64,000 bases of DNA from the NCBI RefSeq assembly GCF_014171595.1, contig NZ_CP050451.1, positions 2,604,001-2,668,000 of the forward strand, given 5' to 3'. This DNA is from Massilia sp. Se16.2.3 (lineage in GTDB: Bacteria > Pseudomonadota > Gammaproteobacteria > Burkholderiales > Burkholderiaceae_D). Under the pieces are notes generated by a model. The model searched no databases. It had not been told where the DNA came from and saw nothing but the letters and a program-made list of their open reading frames with translations. Below, in pieces: positions 57,866 to 64,000 of the stretch (within the stretch, counting starts at the first letter, position 1; every line of letters begins with the position of its first letter). Made by a program: the position numbers and the translations under genes.

Positions 57866-58434
57866 CGGTGACCATGTCCGGCGCGCGCGCGGCGCTGGCG
57901 GCCGCGAAGTCCGCCAGCGCCGAGCGCGATCGCCTGGTCGCGCATGCGCTGGCCGACGCCGCCCTGGTCGACGCCGAGCGCGACATCGACGGCGGCGCCG
58001 GCGCCGGCACGGCGCGCGCGGCCATCTTCGCCACGGGCGATGCCGGCGCCTTTCTCGAGCGCTGTGCGGGGTCGGCGGAAAGGCAGGGTCTGTGCCAGGC
58101 CGTACCTGCCCCGGGAATCCCTGCCTGGCAGCTGGCCGACCTGACCGGCGAGGCCGGCGTCGACTACGGGCGCTTCAGCGGCCGGGTACTGCCCGAGGGC
58201 GGGCCGCTGCCGGCGCGCCTGCCGCGCTACCTCATCGAATTGCTGCCCGCGCCGTCCGGTGGCGCGCTGTACCGGATCACCGCGATCGGCTTCGGCACGG
58301 GCGAGGCGACGGTCGTCGTCCTGCAGGTCTATTACCGCAGAGCGCTTGCGGGCGCAGCGCCCGGGGCGCCTGGCATCCGCCTCGGCTGGCGCGAGATTGC
58401 CAACTGGCCCGAATTGCACCGGGCCGCTTCCTGA
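57787..58434 (+). CDS. pilX: type IV pilus minor pilin PilX-like
   Basis: 215 aa. PilX-type N-terminus ERG/AALVTVLFPVLALLTVTMSG, lacking Glu5 as PilX usually does, followed by the helical AERDRLVAHALADAALVDAE segment. The remaining globular part has no other recognisable domain. Start ATG 57787 lies inside the 3' part of the pilW reading frame. It is followed after 21 nt by the PilE-like gene; a pilY1 gene, often found here, is missing. Confidence 0.75.
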   Translation: MVRPASFATERGAALVTVLFPVLALLTVTMSGARAALAAAKSASAERDRLVAHALADAALVDAERDIDGGAGAGTARAAIFATGDAGAFLERCAGSAERQGLCQAVPAPGIPAWQLADLTGEAGVDYGRFSGRVLPEGGPLPARLPRYLIELLPAPSGGALYRITAIGFGTGEATVVVLQVYYRRALAGAAPGAPGIRLGWREIANWPELHRAAS

Positions 58435-58455
58435 CAACCACGAGGAGACACCACG

Positions 58456-58956
58456 ATGTATTGCGCGATGCCCGGCACGACATGCAGGACCAATGGGCGC
58501 GGATCCGGCTGCCGACGCGGATCCGGACGGGGGTTTTCCCTGATCGAGTTGATGGTGGTGCTGGTGATCCTGTCGCTGCTGGCCGTGGTGGCCTTCCCCA
58601 GCTATTCCAGCTACGTGAACAGGGCACGCCGGCTCGAGGGCCAGGTGGCGTTGGTCGACGCGATGCAGCAGCAGGAACATCATCACGCGCTGCACCACAG
58701 CTACGTCGCCTTCTCGGCCGCGGCGCCACGCGAGGGACTGCGCTGGTGGTCCGGCAACAGCGCGCTTGACAGCGCCTACGAGCTCGACGCCGAGGCCTGT
58801 CCCGGCAGCGAACTGCGCGACTGCGTGCTGCTGCGCGCGCGTCCCGGTACGCCGAATGTCGACGTGCGCTACCGCGACGCCGAATGCGGCGTCCTGACGC
58901 TCAGCAGCCGCGGCGAGCAGGGCGCGGACGGCCCGGGCAAGCGTTGCTGGCCATGA
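58456..58956 (+). CDS. pilE: type IV pilin PilE-like
   Basis: 166 aa. Long positively charged leader then GRG/FSLIELMVVLVILSLLAVVAFPSYSSYV, the classical type IV pilin cleavage site with Glu5, and a globular domain with paired cysteines (ACPGSELRDC). AGGAG lies nine bases before the ATG. The start at 58456 gives an unusually long leader of 26 residues; no shorter in-frame ATG is present before the signal. Minor pilin role is likely; the major pilin may be elsewhere. Stop overlaps the fimT start. Confidence 0.8.
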   Translation: MYCAMPGTTCRTNGRGSGCRRGSGRGFSLIELMVVLVILSLLAVVAFPSYSSYVNRARRLEGQVALVDAMQQQEHHHALHHSYVAFSAAAPREGLRWWSGNSALDSAYELDAEACPGSELRDCVLLRARPGTPNVDVRYRDAECGVLTLSSRGEQGADGPGKRCWP

Positions 58957-59514
58957 GGGCGCGGCGCACTACGGCAGGCTTCACCCCTGGTCGAACTGCT
59001 GGTCGTGGTGGCGGTTGCCGCCACGCTGCTGGCGGTGGCGCTGCCCGACCTGCGCGCCCCGGTGCAGTCAACCCAGCTGCGGGCAGCCTCCAACGACCTG
59101 TTCGACGCGATCGGCCTTGCGCGCGCCCAGGCGATCGCGCGCAACGAGCGCATCGCGTTGAGGCCGCGCGACCCGACCGGGCTCGACTGGGCGCAGGGCT
59201 GGACCGTCTTCGCCGACCGCGACGACAACGGCGTGCCCGGCGCGGGCGACGATATCCTCGCCGTGCACGGGGCGCTGGCGCCGGGCGTGGCGCTGGCGTT
59301 TGCCCTCACGAGTCCTGCGCCGCCGTACTACATCGCCTACAATGGCGCCGGACGCAGTTGCAGCGCGACGAGCAGCGGTGCTGCGCGCTGGGGCACGCTG
59401 TCGCTGTTTCATGGCGGCGGCATCCGCCGTATTAAAATCAACATGCTGGGACGGGCGCGCCTGTGCAACCCCGCGCGCGACGACAATTGCGACGGCGCCG
59501 CTGCGCCGCCTTGA
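58953..59514 (+). CDS. fimT: FimT/GspH-family pseudopilin (one frameshift)
   Basis: About 186 aa if repaired. ATG 58953 overlaps the PilE-like stop (ATGA). The signal AGF should continue as TLVELLVVVAVAATLLAVALPDL, but an extra C in the run at 58984-58987 breaks the frame after FTP. The downstream frame has FimT character (ASNDLFDAIGLARAQAIARNE) and ends at 59514. FimT helps pilus assembly and, in some species, DNA uptake. Confidence 0.75.
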
Positions 59515-59583
59515 GAGGGAACGCCGCCTCGAGCGGCGCCGGCCCGGGAACCGCGCTGAAGAGCGAAACTGAAGAACCACAGA

Positions 59584-60718
59584 GTGCAGATCGAGAACGA
59601 CACCGACGGCATGGCGCTGGCCCCGGAATGGGCGGCGAAGGGCATGTACATCACCGCGCCGAATCCGCGCGTGGGCTGCGTCATCGTGAAGGGGGGGCGT
59701 CGTCATCGGCGCCGGCCACACCCAGCCCGCGGGCCAGGCCCATGCCGAGATCCGGGCACTGCGCGACGCTGCCGCGCGCGGCAACGATGTGCGCGGTGCC
59801 ACGGCGTACGTCACGCTCGAGCCCTGCAGCCACTACGGCCGCACGCCGCCGTGCTCGAAGGCGCTGGTGGAAGCGGGCCTCGGGCGGGTAGTGGCTGCCA
59901 TGGGCGACCCGAATCCGCTCGTTGCCGGGCGCGGCATGGCCCAGCTGCGGGCGGCCGGCATCGAGACCGCAACGGGCCTGCTGGCCGATGCCGCCTGTGA
60001 ACTGAACATCGGCTTTTTTTCTCGCGCATGCGCCGCGGCCGCCCCCCGGGTGCGCCTGAAAACCGCGGCCAGCCTGGATGGTTTTACCGCCCTCGAGAGC
60101 GGCGAAAGCCAGTGGATTACCGGGCCTGATGCCCGTGCCGACGGCCATGCCCGGCGCGCGCGCGCCTGCGTCATCCTGACCGGCATCGGCACGGTCAAGG
60201 CGGACGACCCGCAGCTCACCGTGCGCGGGATCGATACCCCGCGCCAGCCGCGCCGTGTCATCGTCGACAGCCGTCTCGAGATTGCGCTGGACGCGCGCAT
60301 CCTGCAGGGCGAACCCTGCTGGATCGTGGCGGCGGGCGCATATCCCGAAAAAGGAAGCCCTGCTGCGCGCCGCCGGCCACGAAGTGATCGTGCTGGCCAA
60401 CGGCGCCGGCAAGGTCGACCTGCCGGCCCTGATGCTGGAACTGGGCCGGCGCGAAATCAACGAAGTGCACGTGGAAGCCGGCGCGAAGCTGAACGCCTCC
60501 CTGTTGCGCGAAGGCTGCGTCGACGAGCTGCTGGTCTACCTGGCCCCAGCCTGATCGGCGCCGGGCAGGGCATGTTCGCGCTGGCGCCGCTGGCGCGCCT
60601 GGCCGACAAGACCGCATTGCGTTTTCACGAGGTGAAGCAGCTCGGCGCCGACCTGCGCATCCTGGCGCGCCTGGACACGCCCGCACCAGCCGGGATTGAA
60701 CCCGATATTCACACCTAA
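59584..60718 (+). CDS. ribD: bifunctional riboflavin deaminase/reductase RibD (three frameshifts)
   Basis: About 378 aa if repaired, the usual RibD length. Deaminase domain: APNPRVGCVIVK, then GHTQPAGQAHAE (zinc His and Glu) and TLEPCSHYGRTPPC (zinc Cys). Reductase domain: LKTAASLDGFTAL, ILTGIGTVKADDPQLTVRG. Frame breaks: an extra G in the G run at 59691-59697, an extra A at 60348-60352 and a missing C at 60544-60547. GTG 59584 or ATG 59611 may be the start. RibD is normally essential and ribE follows 12 nt later intact, so sequence error is the best explanation. Confidence 0.88.
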
Positions 60719-60730
60719 AGGACAAGCTGC

Positions 60731-61357
60731 ATGTTTACTGGAATCGTCGCCGCCGTCGGCAACATCAACTCGGTCTCGCCACTGGCGGGCGGCCAGGACG
60801 CCGGCGTGCGCCTGGAGATCGACGCCGGCGGCCTGCCGCTGGCCGACGTCGCGCTGGGCGACTCGATCGCCATCAACGGCGCCTGCATGACCGTCGTCGC
60901 CAGGACCGACACGGCCTTTTCGGTCGACGTCTCGCGCGAAAGCCTGAACCGCACCGTGGGCCTGGACGCGCCGGGCGAAGTCAACCTGGAAAAGGCGCTG
61001 ACCCTGGCCGAGCGCCTGGGCGGACACCTGGTCTCGGGCCACGTCGATGGCCTCGGGCGGGTGCACAGTTTCGAGTCCGTCGGCGAATCGCGCGAGCTGG
61101 TCATCGATGCGCCGCACGAGCTGGCCAAGTTCCTGGCCTACAAGGGCTCGGTGGTCGTGAACGGCGTGTCGCTGACCGTCAACCGGGTCGAAGACCTGGA
61201 AGCCGGGGGCGGCAAGGTGTGCCGCTTCTCGATCAACCTGATCCCGCACACGATCGAGGTCACGACCCTGAAGCACCTGCACGCGGGGGCCCGCGTCAAT
61301 CTCGAGATCGACCTGATCGCACGCTACGTCGAGCGCATGCTGTCGGCTGCGCGCTGA
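60731..61357 (+). CDS. ribE: riboflavin synthase alpha subunit
   Basis: Dismutates 6,7-dimethyl-8-ribityllumazine to riboflavin. 208 aa with two similar lumazine-binding halves: MFTGIVAAVG at the start and HLVSGHVDGLGRV near 98, DSIAINGACMTV and GSVVVNGVSLTVNRV. The downstream end IDLIARYVERML is typical. Also called ribC. It lies 12 nt after ribD, forming a rib operon; no FMN riboswitch is visible just upstream of ribD, so flavin control may act elsewhere. Convergent with the NERD gene. Confidence 0.97.
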   Translation: MFTGIVAAVGNINSVSPLAGGQDAGVRLEIDAGGLPLADVALGDSIAINGACMTVVARTDTAFSVDVSRESLNRTVGLDAPGEVNLEKALTLAERLGGHLVSGHVDGLGRVHSFESVGESRELVIDAPHELAKFLAYKGSVVVNGVSLTVNRVEDLEAGGGKVCRFSINLIPHTIEVTTLKHLHAGARVNLEIDLIARYVERMLSAAR

Positions 61358-61387
61358 ACGCAGGTTCCACGGCGCCGGGCGGGCGCG

Positions 61388-62237
61388 TCAGGCCGATGCT
61401 CGCACCGCGTCGCGGGTGCTGGCCGGGCTGCTGGCCGGGGCATGGACCGGCGGATGCGGGACGGTAGCTGCCGAGGCAGACGCCGAGGCGGGAGCCGATG
61501 CGCGCGTGGCGTCCTGCGGCTTGAGCCCCTGCCGACTCCGAAGCGCGCCATGGTGTCGGCGGTCGACGGCCGGTGCAGCCCGGCGAGGCGCTTGGCGATG
61601 TCGCCGATGGAATCGTACAGGCCCGTGCGCAGCAGTCCGCCCATGGGCGCAAGCGCGCCGCCGGGCCTTCGGACAGGCCGTGCAGCCTGTCGAGGAAGAC
61701 GTCGGCCTTCATCAGCGCGGACGTATCGAAGCGGCGCGGGCGTTCGATGCGCGCGGTCGGCGCCACCAGTACCAGCGCATCGATCGCGACGTCCTGCAGG
61801 CCGAGATGGGCCAGGGCCCGTCGCAAGACCCGGGCATTGTGTTCGCATTGCGCTAGCGGCGAGGGTGCCGGCTCGAAGCGCCTGGCGTCCGCGTTCCAGC
61901 GCAGGTAGCTACCGTCATCGAGGATCCTGACGTCCTGCGCGAAGCATTTGGTGTCGAGGATGTAGAAACGGCGCGTACGGTGGATCAGGACATGGTCGAT
62001 CTGGGCCACGTGGCCGCTGCGCGAGTCGAGCCGCAGGTCGTGGATGACGGCAGTGCGGGTGGCGTTCCGGAGCCACGAGTCGAGCAGGCAGGTCGCTTCC
62101 CGTTCGCTGCGGATGCCGGCGCGCATCGCGCGCAGCTCCCGCTCGATCAGGGGCTGCTTGTCCGGTCCCGCCAGCTTCAGCATGCGCTCGAGGATGGCCA
62201 CGACCGGTTCCTTGTTGTCGATATCCTTGTAGATCAT
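61388..62237 (-). CDS. NERD-domain protein (two frameshifts)
   Basis: About 284 aa if repaired. ATG 62237 (MIYKDIDNKEPVVAIL) has GAGG upstream. A NERD domain, related to nucleases, covers roughly residues 45-170: SEREATCLLDSWL, then AQIDHVLIH and FYILDTKCFA, resembling the conserved Asp and xEhK-type catalytic core (here DTK). A missing base near 61663-61665 and another near 61525-61533 shift the frame; the repaired tail (GLYDSIGDIAKRLAGL, then an Ala/Ser/Pro-rich end) stops at the TGA at 61388-61390. Nuclease activity is not proven. Confidence 0.7.
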
Positions 62238-62437
62238 CCTCGGCTCCTGGCTAGATCGAGTGTTCAAGTCTAGGGCTGCGTCAACTATCCGCCACCGGAT
62301 TTCTTGCATCAAAGCAAAATTACCCTTCCCGCATGAATTTTGTTGCGCGGCGGACGCATGCGAATCCGCGTAGACTGCGCGTTGCCGTTCAAACACGAGC
62401 TGGGCCCGCGAGAGGCAGCCGAACACGAGGAGAGAAG

Positions 62438-64000
62438 ATGAGAATGCAAAGAACAGCGGCAGGGGTCACGCTGGCCATGCTGGCATTGGCCGCGCCTGGC
62501 GCGCAGGCGGCGCAGATGCGCGAATACCGCGCGCTCGCCATCAGCGCCGGTGGCGAGCGCATTGCCGCAGTCGAGGCCGTCGACCCGGGCGTGCCCGGCC
62601 AGCGTGCCCACGGCCGGGTGGTGGTGCGCGATGCCGCCAGCGGGCGCATCGTGTCCGAATACGATCCCTGCGCCACCTGTTCTTACGATTTCCCCAGCTT
62701 CTCGCCCGACCGCAGCGCGCTGGCCTTCATCGCCTCCGACGCCCGGGGCGGCGTCGCCACCTTGTGGGTGGCACGCGGCGGCAAGACCGTGCCGGTGGGT
62801 GCGGTCAAGGGCGTGGCCAACACGGCGCGCTGGTCGCCGGACGGCGCCAGCATCGCCGTGCTGGCCACGGTCGGCGCCACCAAGCAGACCGGCGCCGTCG
62901 AAGCCGGCGCGCGCCTGGTCGGCGAGATCGGCAGCAGCGAGGATGCCCAGCGCATCGCGGTGGTGCCGACCGCGGGCGGCACGCTGCGCCTGGTCTCGCC
63001 CGCCGATACCTATGTCTACGAATACGACTGGACGCCGGACGGCCGCGGTTTCGTCGCCACCAGCGCCGGGGTAATGGCGACAACAACTGGTGGGTCGCGA
63101 CGCTCGGCCACGTCGACGCGGGCAGCGGCGCGCTGCGCATCGTCGCGGCGCCGAAGATGCAGATGAGCCTCCCGCACGTCTCGCCCGACGGGCGCACGGT
63201 CGCGTTCGTCGGCGGCCTGATGAGCGACTTCGGCTCGGTGGGCGGGGACATCTTCACGGTGCCGCTGGCCGGCGGCGAGCCAGTCGACGTCACGCCGCGC
63301 TACGCCGGTTCCTTCAACGGCCTGGCGTGGAAGGGCACCCAGCTGCTCGCGTCGAGCCTGCAGGGCAGCGACATGGCCGTGGTGACGATCGACCCGGCCG
63401 CGCGCAGCGTGCGTACGGTGTGGTCCGGGCCGGTGGCGGCGAACGGCTCGCGTGACGGCCGCATCGTCTTCAGCGCCGACGGCGCAGCTGCCGTGTCGGT
63501 GATGGAAAGCTTCGAGCAGGCGCCGCGCATCGTGGCAGGCCGCCTGCCGGAGTTGAAGCCCGTCACGCACGACAATGACGGCTTCGCCCCCAGGTTACCG
63601 CACGCAGCATCAGCTGGAAGAACGAAGGACACACCAGCCAGGGCTGGCTGCTCGGGCCCCGCAATCCGAAGGCGGGCAGCAAGCATCCGATGGTGGTGCT
63701 CGTGCACGGCGGCCCGGCATCGGCCGCGATGCCGCGCTTCGTTGCCGAGGGCGAGTTCGGCAATCCTCTGGTGCGCGACCTGGTAGCGCGCGGCTACTTC
63801 GTGTTCCAGCCCAATCCGCGCGGCAGCTACGGCCGGGGCCTGGCCTTCACGATGGCCAACCGGCGCGACTTCGGCGGCGGCGACTGGCGCGACATCCTCG
63901 CCGGGGTCGACGCCGTGCTGGAGGCGGCACCCGTCGACGGCAACCGCCTCGGCCTGATGGGACACTCCTATGGCGGCTTCATGACCATGTGGGGCGTCAC
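62438..64000 (+). CDS. S9-family prolyl oligopeptidase-like peptidase (partial, two frameshifts)
   Basis: N-terminal part of a secreted dipeptidyl-peptidase-type enzyme cut by the window end. Signal peptide GVTLAMLALAAPGAQA, then propeller-type sequence (FSPDRSALAFIASD, ARWSPDGASIAVLA) and an alpha/beta hydrolase domain with PMVVLVHGGP and the nucleophile motif GHSYGGFM near the end. A missing G at 63068-63071 and a missing C at 63587-63591 break the frame. ATG 62438 has GAGGAGAGAAG upstream. The catalytic Asp and His lie beyond the window. Confidence 0.82.

Noticed and set aside
59515..59583. FMN riboswitch upstream of ribD
   Set aside because: Only 69 bp separate fimT and ribD and none of the conserved RFN blocks is seen.

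Overview
The window is high-GC bacterial chromosome carrying ordinary housekeeping genes. Gene content points to a betaproteobacterium of the Burkholderiales, most likely Oxalobacteraceae and Massilia-like. Supporting signs are the tolQRAB-pal-cpoB cluster with ybgC, a PEP-CTERM HAF-repeat protein, many PAS/GGDEF sensors, type IV pilus minor pilins, and protein sequences that read like that family. This is inference from family recognition; no database search was run. I see no prophage, plasmid, rRNA or CRISPR.

Layout. 1-10.5 kb: a LytS/LytR-type two-component pair, a DHH phosphoesterase, a PAS-GGDEF-EAL protein, a nitronate monooxygenase-like flavoprotein, yajQ, murB and a degenerate receiver-GGDEF protein. 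10.6-17.3 kb: an SDR, argG, argF, a 135-bp repeat block, rsgA-PCD-M48 protease (overlapping genes) and orn. 17.4-24.1 kb: a hybrid-like sensor kinase with its receiver, a secreted metallo-beta-lactamase-fold protein, an HPP-CBS membrane protein, a SEC-C protein and srkA. 24.2-33.8 kb: a long Ala/Glu coiled-coil protein, two membrane proteins (DUF475, DUF212) and an RND efflux pair. 33.9-37.8 kb: two low-complexity lipoproteins around octanucleotide arrays, nnrD and a histidine phosphatase. 37.9-43.3 kb: a cystine-type symporter, a chemoreceptor, a PEP-CTERM protein and tRNA-Lys. 43.3-49.8 kb: the Tol-Pal envelope machine and ydfG. 49.9-52 kb: a ZTP riboswitch, glyA and nrdR. 52-56 kb: a four-gene carbohydrate cluster. 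56.2-59.5 kb: type IV pilus minor pilins. 59.5-64 kb: ribD, ribE, a NERD protein and a truncated S9 peptidase.

Two themes cut across the window. First, at least nine genes are broken by single-base length changes, mostly in short homopolymers, including ribD with three of them. The pattern fits sequencing or assembly error better than real decay, so I annotate these as intact genes with frameshifts. Second, two families of palindromic dispersed repeats sit at gene 3' ends, and in three cases the repeat itself supplies the stop codon.

Cyclic-di-GMP functions are dense in the first 17 kb: one PAS-GGDEF-EAL protein with a probably dead EAL domain, YajQ, a doubly degenerate receiver-GGDEF protein, and Orn, which removes pGpG. 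The best candidates for something undescribed are the four-gene sugar cluster beside the pilin operon and the lipoprotein/octamer-array locus. Neither is demonstrated to be a system.
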